NCBI GenBank assembly: GCA_013297985.1
Contig: JAAFIY010000010.1
Span: 1 to 49,484 of the forward strand
DNA length: 49,484 nucleotides
Direction: 5' to 3'
DNA from: Comamonadaceae bacterium
GTDB taxonomy: Bacteria > Pseudomonadota > Gammaproteobacteria > Burkholderiales > Burkholderiaceae_C
Position numbers and translations under genes: made by a program. Position 1 is the first letter of the stretch; each line of letters opens with the position of its first letter. Positions 16,390 through 25,096 of the stretch are shown here, in pieces. A model generated the notes under the pieces. The model searched no databases, was not told where the DNA came from, and saw only the letters and a list, made by a program, of their open reading frames with translations.

Positions 16390-19300
16390 ATGCTGATCAC
16401 CGCGCTCACTCGGTGGCTGGGGCGTTTGAGCGTGCGGCGCAAGCTGCTGTTGATTTACGCGCTGGATTTGACGGCGGTGATCTACATCACCGGCATCTTG
16501 GTCAACGAAAAGCTGACCACCATCGAGTTCACCCACAAGGAAATTGTCGGCTCGCAGTACATCGCTACGGTGCGCGACCTCAAGCTCTTTGCTTTGCAAA
16601 ACGCCGCACAGGAAGCGCCTGAGCCCTTGAGCCGAGCCTTTCAAGGGGTGCGAACCGAATCCGACAACTTGCTGTCAGCCGCACAACCTGCCGAGCTTTT
16701 TCGGCAAGCCTTGACCGACCGGGTGGTGGCCGCCAACGACGACGTGGAGGCCGCCACGCTCACGCTGATTTCGGCCAGCCGGCGGCTGATCACTTTGGTG
16801 GGCAATCAGTCCAACCTGATCCTGGACCCCGACCTAGACAGCTACTACGCCATGTCGCTGGTGGTGCTGCGCTTTCCGGATTTGGCGGAGGTGCTGTATC
16901 AAACCCGAGCCTTGGTAGACCGGGTCACAGCGGTGGACTTGGCCAGTGCCCAGCGTGAAGCCGAACTGTTGATTGTGTTGGGTCGCATCGAATCCATTGC
17001 CCGAGCGGTGGACGACGACTACACCCAAGCCGTGGCGGCTGCCCCGCCCCGAGTACAAAGCCGCTTGCAGCCCCACCAGATTGCACTGTCGCGTGACCTG
17101 GAAAACCTCATGGCCACGCTGCGGACCTTGGTGGAAGACAGTGGCGGTGACCGAGTGGTGGCGCGCGCCATGGGTGCGGCCTACGGACAGTCACTCAGAG
17201 TGTTAGAGCGGGCGTGGGTTGACACCCAAATGCAGTTAGACGTGTTGCTGCACGCGCGAGTGGATGCCCAGCAAAGCCGCATGCAAATGCACTTGAGCAC
17301 GGCCTTGGGCCTATTGCTGCTGATTGCCATGGTGGTGTTTTTTGTGGCGCGCCAGATTGCGCGGCCCATTACCCGATTGGCGGGTTTGGCCGATCGGGTG
17401 CAAGCCACGGGCGACTACACCCAGCGCATGGAGTGGCCCGCCACCGACGAAATTGGCAGCTTGGTGAAGTCCTTCAACGGCATGCTGGGCCAACTGGACC
17501 AACAGCGTGTGGTCGAAAAAGAACGCGCCGCGCAGGCCCGTGGCGCGCAGGCGCAGCGCGAGATGGTCGAGGCCATGCCCATTGCCATGGTCATTACCTC
17601 CATACCCGAACACCAGGTGCTGCATGCCAATGAAGCCGCTCAGCCGTGGTTGGCGGGCCGCAAGGTAGACCCGTGGGCGGTGGGGCTTGAATCGGGGGTG
17701 CGGCTGAGGTTTTTTCAGCGCCTGGCCGACGGCGGTTCAGTCGATGAATTTGAAGTGCGCTGGCTGGCTGGCGCCGAGCCGTCTTGGGCGGTGCTCTCAG
17801 CGCGGCGCTTGAGCTTTCAGGGCCGCGACGCGGTGCTGACCACTTTCACGCCCATCAATGTGCTCAAGGTGATGGAGCAGCGGCTAGAGCTCTGGTCCAA
17901 GGTGTTTGAGGCCTCGTCTGAAAGCATCATGATCATGGATGCTGATTTCCGCATCCTGAGCGTGAATCGCGCGTTTTGCCGCAGCACCAGCTATGACTTC
18001 TACGAAGTGGTGGGCGAGCGGCTGGGCTTGTTGTTGGGCGACGGTGCGCCCCAGGCGGTCGAGGCCGAGCTGATCGCCACCGCCGTGGAGCAGCGCGATT
18101 CGTGGCAGGGCGAAGTGCAGGTGCGCTGCCGCGACGGCAGCAGTTACCCCGCTTGGTTGATGATTTCGGCCGTTCGTGATTTGGCCCGCACAGCCGATCG
18201 TGAAGGGCGCGCTCCGGTGTCTCAGTACATCGGTATTTCGGTCGACGTCACCGACCGCAAACGCACCGAAGCCCGGGTGCGCTTTCTGGCTGAGCACGAC
18301 GTGCTCACCCAGCTGCCCAACCGGGCCACCGCCATGGCGCGGCTCGAAGAGGCAGTGGCCGAAGCCAAACAGCTGTCATGCCAAGCTGCGGTGCTGTTTT
18401 TGGACTTGGACCGATTCAAATCCATCAACGATGCGTTGGGCCACCACGTGGGTGACGCGTTGTTGCGCTCGGTGGCTGATCGCTTGCAGCGTGCGGTGCG
18501 CGCAGGCGATACCGTCAGCCGCCTAGGGGGCCATGAATTCGTCGTTGTGATGCGCGCCATTGACTCTGAGGTCGAGGTGCGTGAACTGGTCGAGCGGCGC
18601 CTGATTCCGGAGATTCGCGCCACGCAGGTGCTAGAGGGGCATGAACTGCGCGTGTCTTGCAGCGTGGGCATTGCGGTGTGTCCGCAAGACGGCACTGATG
18701 TTGAAGAGTTGATGCGCCGCGCCGATGCGGCCATGTATGCCGCCAAGGCCGCCGGGCGAGACCAGGCGCGCTTTTTTGCCCCAGCCATGGAAGAAGCCGT
18801 GCAGCAGCGCCAGCAAATGGAGCGCTTGTTGGCAACGGCGGTGCAGCGCGGCGAGTTGAGCTTGGCTTTTCAGCCGCGTGTACTGGCGTTCGACCATGCG
18901 GTCGTGGGCGTTGAGGCCCTGTTGCGCTGGCACAGCGCTGAGCTGGGATTTGTGTCGCCTGCCACCTTCATTCCGGTGGCCGAGGAAACTGGCCTGATTC
19001 GCCCCATTGGCTTGTGGGTGTTGCAACAGGCCGCGCTGCAGATTGCCGCCTGGACCAGCCCAGAAACGGCGCACTTGCGGGTGTCGGTGAACCTGTCGGC
19101 CACTCAGCTGTCAGACCCGCAGTTGCCCATTGAGGTGGACGCCGCGATCAAAGCCAGTGGCTGCGATCCGTCTCGGCTGGAGCTGGAGCTGACCGAGTCG
19201 CAGCTGATGGAAAACGCGGTGACGGCGGTCGCGCAATTGCAAGCCCTGCGCGACTTGGGTGTGCGGCTGTCGGTGGATGACTTTGGCACGGGCTACTCCA

Positions 19301-19644
19301 GCTTGGCTTACCTCAAGCGCTTCCCGATTGACGCCCTGAAGATTGACAAGTCGTTTGTGCTGGACTTGCTGGACGACAGCGCCGACTTGGCCATTGTGCG
19401 CACCATCATCGTGTTGGGCCATTCGCTGAATTTGGAAGTGGTGGCCGAGGGTGTCGAGACCGGTGCGCTGGCCAATCGGCTGCTGGAGCTCGACTGCGAT
19501 GAACTGCAGGGATACCACTTTGCCAAGCCCATGCCAGCCAGCGCGTTTGAGGCTTGGTTGAAGCAGCATGCCAGCGCACCCCAGACAGGCCGCGGGGGTG
19601 AACGCGAGCGACGCCGCCTGAGCGTTGTCAACTCAGCTCAATAG
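16390..19644 (+). CDS. Membrane HAMP-PAS-GGDEF-EAL protein, probable c-di-GMP phosphodiesterase
   Basis: A 1,084-residue inner-membrane signalling protein. A first transmembrane helix near residues 17-38 is followed by a helical periplasmic sensor of ~260 residues. A second helix lies near 305-327 (ALGLLLLIAMVVFFVARQIA), then a HAMP linker (RPITRLAGLADRV...DEIGSLVKSFN), a PAS-like region and a clearer PAS domain at ~510-625. The GGDEF domain (DVLTQLPNRATAMARLE) has the active-site motif changed to GGHEF, while the allosteric RxxD (RAGD) is kept. The EAL domain is complete: EALLRWHS, ELTESQLME, DDFGTGYSSLAYLKRF and KIDKSFV. I therefore infer c-di-GMP degradation, with the cyclase domain probably inactive or regulatory. 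The gene follows the alpha-E gene by ~115 bases on the same strand. Confidence 0.93.
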   Translation: MLITALTRWLGRLSVRRKLLLIYALDLTAVIYITGILVNEKLTTIEFTHKEIVGSQYIATVRDLKLFALQNAAQEAPEPLSRAFQGVRTESDNLLSAAQPAELFRQALTDRVVAANDDVEAATLTLISASRRLITLVGNQSNLILDPDLDSYYAMSLVVLRFPDLAEVLYQTRALVDRVTAVDLASAQREAELLIVLGRIESIARAVDDDYTQAVAAAPPRVQSRLQPHQIALSRDLENLMATLRTLVEDSGGDRVVARAMGAAYGQSLRVLERAWVDTQMQLDVLLHARVDAQQSRMQMHLSTALGLLLLIAMVVFFVARQIARPITRLAGLADRVQATGDYTQRMEWPATDEIGSLVKSFNGMLGQLDQQRVVEKERAAQARGAQAQREMVEAMPIAMVITSIPEHQVLHANEAAQPWLAGRKVDPWAVGLESGVRLRFFQRLADGGSVDEFEVRWLAGAEPSWAVLSARRLSFQGRDAVLTTFTPINVLKVMEQRLELWSKVFEASSESIMIMDADFRILSVNRAFCRSTSYDFYEVVGERLGLLLGDGAPQAVEAELIATAVEQRDSWQGEVQVRCRDGSSYPAWLMISAVRDLARTADREGRAPVSQYIGISVDVTDRKRTEARVRFLAEHDVLTQLPNRATAMARLEEAVAEAKQLSCQAAVLFLDLDRFKSINDALGHHVGDALLRSVADRLQRAVRAGDTVSRLGGHEFVVVMRAIDSEVEVRELVERRLIPEIRATQVLEGHELRVSCSVGIAVCPQDGTDVEELMRRADAAMYAAKAAGRDQARFFAPAMEEAVQQRQQMERLLATAVQRGELSLAFQPRVLAFDHAVVGVEALLRWHSAELGFVSPATFIPVAEETGLIRPIGLWVLQQAALQIAAWTSPETAHLRVSVNLSATQLSDPQLPIEVDAAIKASGCDPSRLELELTESQLMENAVTAVAQLQALRDLGVRLSVDDFGTGYSSLAYLKRFPIDALKIDKSFVLDLLDDSADLAIVRTIIVLGHSLNLEVVAEGVETGALANRLLELDCDELQGYHFAKPMPASAFEAWLKQHASAPQTGRGGERERRRLSVVNSAQ

Positions 19645-19676
19645 CCGGGGCAATCAATCGCCGGGGCAATCAGTCG
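19645..19676 (+). repeat. 16-bp tandem duplication
   Basis: Two adjacent copies of CCGGGGCAATCA(A/G)TCG, differing at one base, lie immediately after the stop codon of the GGDEF/EAL gene. The same bases lie beyond the end of the convergent lytic transglycosylase gene. Confidence 0.8.
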
Positions 19677-19697
19677 CCCGGGCCATGAGGTCTGGTA

Positions 19698-20819
19698 TCA
19701 GCCCATGGCTTGGGATACGGCTTGCGCTAAGTCAATCACCGCCATGGCGTAGTAGCTCGACCAGTTGTAGCGGGTGATGGCGTAGAAGTTCTCAGTGCCC
19801 GCTACATAGCTGTTGGGCGCGCCGCCGTTTTCTAGCTCAACCAAGGCCAGCGGGCCTGTGTGCTGCTGGCCCGGGCGCTCCAGCCGTGCGCCCAGGGCTT
19901 GCATTTGCGCAGCGCTGAAAGTGGGCAGGATGTCGGGCGCCAACAACTGGGCCATGTCCAAGCCAGGGCCGTCTAGGCTCAGCTCGAAATGCGTGGGCAT
20001 GCCGGGCGTCCAGCCAAAGGCTTTGAAGTAATTAGCTACCGAGCCAATGGCGTCGGTGGCGCTGCCGCTTAAATCAAGCCGACCGTCGCGGTCATAGTCA
20101 ATGGCGTAGCGCACCAGGCTGGAGGGCATGAACTGCGGCATGCCCATGGCCCCAGCGAAGCTGCCCAGGGGAGCCGTAGGCACCGTGCCGGAGCGGTCTA
20201 GCCAGCTCAAAAAGTGGCCCAACTCAGATCGGAACAGCGCCGTGCGTTCGCCCGCACGCGGGTGCTCGGTGGGGAAGTCCAGGCTCAGATTCACCAGCGC
20301 ATCGAGCACCCGAAAACTGCCCTGCTCGCGACCGTAGAGCGTCTCAACGCCAATGATGGCCACCATGATGTCGGCAGGCACACCAAATTCGTCTTGTGCG
20401 CGCCGCAGCGCCGCCTGATTGGCGCGCCAAAACGCAACCCCTCCGCGGATGCGAATGGGCTCGACAAAGCGGCTGCGATACACCCGCCAATTTTTTGGCG
20501 TGCCACGTGGGGCTGCGCGCATGAGGCGCGAAATCGTTGGCAGTCGCTGGGCCTGGCCCACCCACTGGCGCACCCAGGCCGGGTCAAGCGAACGCGCTTC
20601 GGCAATCTCAGTGGCCAGCGCCATGGCATCGCTGCGCCCGGCGTAGGCGCGCGGCCCTTCTGGGTTGGACCGATTGGGATTGGTTTGGGCCGCTGCGCCC
20701 ATCAATACTGCGGGAGCAGCTATTAAAACTGTAGCAGCAGCGCCATTTTTGCCAAGCCACTTCAAACTGGCTCGGCGGCTCACGGTGCGGGGCTCAAGTG
20801 CTGGGAATGGGGCAGACAT
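19698..20819 (-). CDS. MltB-type lytic murein transglycosylase
   Basis: A 373-residue exported enzyme of the MltB family, which cleaves peptidoglycan glycan strands to 1,6-anhydro-muropeptides. The N-terminus has a twin-arginine-like signal (RRASLKWLGK followed by a hydrophobic Ala-rich core and GAAAQ); no lipobox Cys is visible. The catalytic Glu at about residue 160 lies in AIIGVETLYGRE, followed by family motifs FAGAMGMPQFMPSS, DYDRDGRLDL and IGSVANYFKAFGW. The C-terminal NFYAITRYNWSSYYAMAVIDLA is the usual ending. A GTG lies just before the ATG; I chose the ATG. The tgpA-like gene stops 39 bases upstream on the same strand, so it could be read through from the moxR operon. Part of the signal peptide is encoded by a repeat-like motif. 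Confidence 0.94.
   Translation of the reverse strand: MSAPFPALEPRTVSRRASLKWLGKNGAAATVLIAAPAVLMGAAAQTNPNRSNPEGPRAYAGRSDAMALATEIAEARSLDPAWVRQWVGQAQRLPTISRLMRAAPRGTPKNWRVYRSRFVEPIRIRGGVAFWRANQAALRRAQDEFGVPADIMVAIIGVETLYGREQGSFRVLDALVNLSLDFPTEHPRAGERTALFRSELGHFLSWLDRSGTVPTAPLGSFAGAMGMPQFMPSSLVRYAIDYDRDGRLDLSGSATDAIGSVANYFKAFGWTPGMPTHFELSLDGPGLDMAQLLAPDILPTFSAAQMQALGARLERPGQQHTGPLALVELENGGAPNSYVAGTENFYAITRYNWSSYYAMAVIDLAQAVSQAMG
20716..20738. repeat. Degenerate repeat-like inverted motif in signal-peptide codons
   Basis: GCAGCTATTAAAACTGTAGC (reverse GCTACAGTTTTAATAGCTGC) resembles the first half of the dispersed repeat (GCTACAAAAAAAATAGCTGC). It encodes the Ala/Val/Leu core of the MltB signal peptide. 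The GC hairpin half is missing. Confidence 0.4.
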
Positions 20820-20857
20820 CACGAATCAAACCAATCAAGACAGGGCCCGACACAGCC

Positions 20858-22957
20858 CTAGGCCGCTTGGGTGGGCCCGGCATGGCTGTTCAGCGCCGCA
20901 GATCTAGGCCACGGCAACTGGCCAAAATTGCGTTTGAGTGTAGCCAGCGCCTGGCGCCGCTCGGCAGCTGACGCGCTGGCCTGCGGGGCGTAGCGCCAAG
21001 CTTCAAGGGCGAGCAACCAGGCGACCACCGGCTGGGCCTGCTCGGCTGACCACCGCCGGCTGACCACGTGGGCCAACTGGCGCGGCGGGGTGTGGTCGGG
21101 CACCTCCAGGCCGCTTCGTCGCAGCCGGGCCTGTGCCTGGTGCAACAGGCGCAACCAGGGGTCTTGCCGGCGGCGGTCCCACAGGGTCCAGACGGCGCCC
21201 AAAGCAGCCAACACCGCCAAGGCGCCGCCCAACACCCGCGCCAGATCGGCCCAACTGGGCTGATCAATGCCCAGCGAGCGCAGCAGGTTCATTTGGCGGG
21301 TTTGGGAGTAGTCCAGCACCCACTGATTCCATTGGTTGTTGACGGCATCCCACACAGCCCGGATGCGCTGCGCCATGTCAGGGCTGACGGTGAGCATCGC
21401 GGCGGCGAGCGCGCCGGGCGGCGCCACCAAACGGCGGCCCGCGCCTACCCGGTCTGGGGCCACGGCCGCCGTGGGGTCCACGCGTTGCCAGCCGCGCCCC
21501 GCCACCCAGATTTCAGTCCACGCATGGGCGTCGCTGTTGCGCACCACCCAAAAGCCGTCGACCGCGTTGCGTTCGCCGCCTTGAAAGCCAGTCACCACCC
21601 GAGCGGGCACATCCATGGCCCGCATCAGCACCACAAAGGCCGACGCGATGTGTTCACAAAAGCCGCTCTTGCGGTCAAACCAAAACTCATCGGCGGTGTG
21701 TACCCCAAACACCCCTGGGTCAAGTGTGTAGGTGTAGCCGCCCGCTCGCAGCAATTCGATGGCGGCCAGCGCTACCGTCAGGCTGTCGGCCTGGGCCAGG
21801 TCGGGCCTGCGCCGCAAGTCGGCGGCCAGCTGCAGGGTGCGGGGGTTAAAGCCCGGTGGCAAATCGACATAGGCCACACGCTCGATGGGGCGCATGGCGG
21901 GGTCGAGTTCATGCTCGAGCACCGACTGCGCGCGGTAACGCAGCAATTCATTCACCGGGCGGTCACTCACCCACGACAGCGCGGGTGTGGGCCAAGCGCC
22001 ATGGGTGGCCATGGGTTCGATGGACTTGGCCAGGTCTAGCGTGAGCAACCAGCGTTGTTGATGCGGCTCTAAAGTGACTTCATAGCCGATGGGCTCGCTC
22101 AAGGGCCGCAACATCACGGGGCGCGTTAAGTTAAGCGGCGGTTGCAGGTTTTCCTCGGGCGCTTGGCGCCATTGGCGGCCGTCAAAACGGCTGAGCACTG
22201 GGCCACGGAAATACAGCTCTGCCGCCCGGGGCGGCGCCCTGTCAAACCGCACCCGTAGCGCGACCCGATCATCTTGAGCGAGCGAGGCCACCTGGCCCAC
22301 CCGCATTTGGTCAGACAGCCCGGTGCGGCCTGCCATGGCGTCGCCAGGCATGCCCCAAAGCGGGCCGATGCGCGGAAACAGCACAAACAGCAGCGCCATC
22401 ACCGGTGCGCCCGCCGCCGTCATCCACGCAGCGGTGCGCGCGGCTTCGCGCAGACGTGGTTCGCCCACCGGCTTGTGGGCGTGCACGAGGGCCGTCAACA
22501 GGCCCAGCAAACCCACCAACATGATGAAGGCCACCACCAGCGCCTGCGAATACAAAAAATTAACCAGCAGCGCAAAAAAGCCCATGAAGAACACCACAAA
22601 CGCGTCGCGCCGGGCGCGCAACTCCAGCGTTTTGAGGGCCAGCAGCATCACGATGAGCGCCACGCCAGGGTCGCGCCCAAACACCGTTCGAAAGGTGAGC
22701 AAGGTGGCCACGATGGCACCGGCCAGCACCAGCGTCTTCCACCAACGTGCGGGTAAGGGCTTGCTATGCCACGCCAGCCAAGCGCGCCACACCAAGATGG
22801 CGCCCACACTGGAAGAGCACCATAGCGGTACATGGCTCGCCAGTGGCAGCAAGACCCAGGCGATAACTGCCAGCAAAAACAAGGTGTCACGCGATTCGCG
22901 GGGCAGCGCGGGCAGTCCAGGCCAGGGCTTGGGCGTGGGGACAGAAGCGCTTGCCAT
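20858..22957 (-). CDS. tgpA: TgpA-like membrane transglutaminase (DUF3488/transglutaminase)
   Basis: A 699-residue inner-membrane protein. Several hydrophobic helices fill residues ~25-170 (DUF3488 region, e.g. DAFVVFFMGFFALLVNFLYS). A transglutaminase domain, expected on the periplasmic side, carries Cys about 432 in KSGFCEHIAS, His about 477 in SDAHAWTEIW and Asp about 493 in QRVDPTAAVA. A final helix near 565 (LGGALAVLAALGAVWTLW) is followed by a cytoplasmic tail. The homologue in Pseudomonas aeruginosa, TgpA, is essential and has transglutaminase activity; its target is thought to be an envelope component. ATG at 22957 follows AGGTGG by five bases and lies just past the stop of the upstream DUF58 gene. 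A GTG at 22966 is possible. It is the third gene of the moxR-DUF58-tgpA operon. Confidence 0.93.
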   Translation of the reverse strand: MASASVPTPKPWPGLPALPRESRDTLFLLAVIAWVLLPLASHVPLWCSSSVGAILVWRAWLAWHSKPLPARWWKTLVLAGAIVATLLTFRTVFGRDPGVALIVMLLALKTLELRARRDAFVVFFMGFFALLVNFLYSQALVVAFIMLVGLLGLLTALVHAHKPVGEPRLREAARTAAWMTAAGAPVMALLFVLFPRIGPLWGMPGDAMAGRTGLSDQMRVGQVASLAQDDRVALRVRFDRAPPRAAELYFRGPVLSRFDGRQWRQAPEENLQPPLNLTRPVMLRPLSEPIGYEVTLEPHQQRWLLTLDLAKSIEPMATHGAWPTPALSWVSDRPVNELLRYRAQSVLEHELDPAMRPIERVAYVDLPPGFNPRTLQLAADLRRRPDLAQADSLTVALAAIELLRAGGYTYTLDPGVFGVHTADEFWFDRKSGFCEHIASAFVVLMRAMDVPARVVTGFQGGERNAVDGFWVVRNSDAHAWTEIWVAGRGWQRVDPTAAVAPDRVGAGRRLVAPPGALAAAMLTVSPDMAQRIRAVWDAVNNQWNQWVLDYSQTRQMNLLRSLGIDQPSWADLARVLGGALAVLAALGAVWTLWDRRRQDPWLRLLHQAQARLRRSGLEVPDHTPPRQLAHVVSRRWSAEQAQPVVAWLLALEAWRYAPQASASAAERRQALATLKRNFGQLPWPRSAALNSHAGPTQAA

Positions 22958-22959
22958 CG

Positions 22960-24030
22960 CTACCACCTGGCCAAGGCTTGCAGGCAGGATTGCACATGGG
23001 CTAGGCCCTGGCTGGGGGGCAGCTCCACGCCGGGCAGGCGCAGGCCATAGTCAAGCTGCTGCCGCTCGGCTTGTAAGACCCAGGCGCACAGTCGGCTCAG
23101 ACGCTTTTCGGTGTCAGCGCCGCCGGCCGCTGACCAGTCAAGCCACAGCCTGCCTGCCGCAGACCGGGTTTGGTCGCGACTGACCAGCTCACCCGATCGC
23201 GCGTATTTCTTCCACACCACTTGTCGCATTGGGTCGCCGGGGCGGTAGGCGCGCACGCCCTCAAAGTCCTCACCGGGCACCGGGCGTGCCGCCTTGGCGC
23301 CGTCAGCTGCGTCGGCGGTGCCGCTGGGCAAGGGCGGGGCTGGTATCTCGGGGGCCGGGTACACCCAGATCTGGGCCGCCGGGCGCCACACTGTCCAGAC
23401 CCGAAAGGTACCCAGCGGGTACAGGGTTTGGGCGCTCAGGGTGGGCACCCGGTGAAGACCGCGCTTCAAGGCCGCGTGGCCCAAGGTGACCTCGGCCTGC
23501 GAGCGCCCCGCGACATCGGTCCACACCCAATGGGCAGGCTCTGGGGCGATGGCGTCGGACGCGGGCAGCACCCGCATCGCCAGGGCGTGGCGGGCATGCT
23601 TGCGAGGGTTGTGTACACGCACGCGCAGCAAAGCGCTGGTGCCGGAGTGGCAAGGCTCCGGGGGCAGCAATTGCAGTTGGGCTCCGCGCAAGTTGCCGTG
23701 TGTGACGTGCATACCGGCCACGGCGCAGCCTGCTAGCAAAAAGGTCAGCAAATAGCCCAAGTTGAGCTGGTAGTTGATTGAGCTGATCAACAGCACCAAC
23801 AAGGTCACTGCCAGCATCCACCCGGCCCGCGTAGGCAAGATGTACACATTGCGCTGGGTGAGGGTGAGCTGATCCGTGAGCGGCAGACGCGCCTGCCACC
23901 AGGCCTGAAAGCGCTGGCGCGCATAGCGGCCGGGCGTGCCCAGGGCCCAGCCAATTTGGCGCAGCGTCCCACTTACGGGGCCGGGCTGTGCAGCGGGCGC
24001 CGCAGCACCCGACGGGCTGAGGGTGGTCAC
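22960..24030 (-). CDS. DUF58 domain protein
   Basis: A 356-residue protein of the DUF58 (COG1721) family. Two hydrophobic segments near residues 50-95 (AGWMLAVTLLVLLISS, then LGYLLTFLLAGCAVAGMHV) suggest inner-membrane anchoring. The diagnostic C-terminal box is present (GEDFEGVRAYRPGDPMRQ then VVWKKYARSGELVSRD), near the start of a von Willebrand A-like fold. Family members pair with MoxR ATPases and are thought to help assemble or regulate partner complexes. The ATG overlaps the moxR stop by four bases (ATGA), which indicates translational coupling. The tgpA-like ATG lies just after its own stop. Confidence 0.93.
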   Translation of the reverse strand: MTTLSPSGAAAPAAQPGPVSGTLRQIGWALGTPGRYARQRFQAWWQARLPLTDQLTLTQRNVYILPTRAGWMLAVTLLVLLISSINYQLNLGYLLTFLLAGCAVAGMHVTHGNLRGAQLQLLPPEPCHSGTSALLRVRVHNPRKHARHALAMRVLPASDAIAPEPAHWVWTDVAGRSQAEVTLGHAALKRGLHRVPTLSAQTLYPLGTFRVWTVWRPAAQIWVYPAPEIPAPPLPSGTADAADGAKAARPVPGEDFEGVRAYRPGDPMRQVVWKKYARSGELVSRDQTRSAAGRLWLDWSAAGGADTEKRLSRLCAWVLQAERQQLDYGLRLPGVELPPSQGLAHVQSCLQALARW

Positions 24031-25010
24031 GGCAAGGGCACCGCCGCCACCATGGCCCGCACTTGCTCAGGCGCGCTGCGCCCGGCTTGGCCGACGGGCA
24101 CCAGGCGGTGGCTGACGGTTTGCACCACTACCGCTTGCACGTCTTCGGGCACTGCGTAGTTGCGCCCGGCAATCAGTGCGTGCGCCTTGGTGGCGCGCAA
24201 CAGCGCCAAGCCCGCTCGGGGGCTCAAGCCCTGGACAAACCATTGGCCGCTGCGGCTGGCGGCCAATAGGGCCTGTACGTAGTCCAGAAGGGGGTCGGCC
24301 ACATGCACCGCATTGGCAGAAGCTTGCAGTTGTTTCAGTCGCTGCACATTCAGCGCACCCTGCAGGTCGCGCACCAGATCACGGCGATCTTGCCCTGCCA
24401 GCAACTGCCGCTCGCTGGCCGCGTCGGGATAGCCCAGCGAGATGCGCATCAGAAAGCGGTCTAGCTGCGATTCAGGCAAGGCGTAGGTGCCCAATTGATC
24501 AAACGGGTTCTGCGTAGCGATGACAAAAAACGGATCGGGCAGGGCGCGGGTCTCGCCTTCCACGCTCACCTGGCGCTCTTCCATCGCTTCGAGCAGCGCG
24601 CTTTGCGCCTTGGGACTGGCACGGTTGATTTCGTCGGCCAGCAAGACCTGCGAAAAGATCGGGCCTTGGTGAAAGACAAACGCGTCTTTGGCGCGTTCAA
24701 ACACCGCCACACCACACAGGTCGCTGGGCATCAGGTCAGAGGTGAACTGCACCCGCGAAAAGCCCAGGCCAAAGCTTTTGGCCAGGGCATGCGCCAAAGT
24801 GGTTTTGCCCACGCCGGGCACGTCTTCAATCAGCAAATGCCCCCCAGCCACCAGGCACACCACGCTGTCGCGCACCTGCTCGGCCTTGCCCACAATCACG
24901 GCATTGAGCTGCGCCAACAGGCCCGCCAGCACATCGGCATCGGCTAATGGCAAGCCACGGGTTGGCGCAGCACCCCCTGCGGCTAACGGGGTCAAGTCGG
25001 CGATCTTCAT
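24027..25010 (-). CDS. MoxR-family AAA+ ATPase
   Basis: A 327-residue cytoplasmic AAA+ ATPase of the MoxR family (COG0714), predicted to act as a chaperone or assembly factor. Walker A is at about residue 66 (EDVPGVGKTTLAHALAKSFG), Walker B near 123 (LLADEINRASPKAQSALLEA), and sensor 1 is in FFVIATQNPFDQLGTYALPE. The C-terminal AAA lid contains LSPRAGLALLRATKAHA. It is the first gene of a tightly coupled operon with the DUF58 and TgpA-like genes, an arrangement found in many proteobacteria. The Pro/Ala-rich N-terminus is unremarkable. Direct targets are unknown. Confidence 0.95.
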   Translation of the reverse strand: MKIADLTPLAAGGAAPTRGLPLADADVLAGLLAQLNAVIVGKAEQVRDSVVCLVAGGHLLIEDVPGVGKTTLAHALAKSFGLGFSRVQFTSDLMPSDLCGVAVFERAKDAFVFHQGPIFSQVLLADEINRASPKAQSALLEAMEERQVSVEGETRALPDPFFVIATQNPFDQLGTYALPESQLDRFLMRISLGYPDAASERQLLAGQDRRDLVRDLQGALNVQRLKQLQASANAVHVADPLLDYVQALLAASRSGQWFVQGLSPRAGLALLRATKAHALIAGRNYAVPEDVQAVVVQTVSHRLVPVGQAGRSAPEQVRAMVAAVPLP

Positions 25011-25096
25011 GGCGGGTAAGCTTCGGTGAGATGGTTGAACCTTAGCGCAAGGCGCTCGGGCGCAGCCCGTGTGGGGCTTCCAACACCGGTTTTGAC

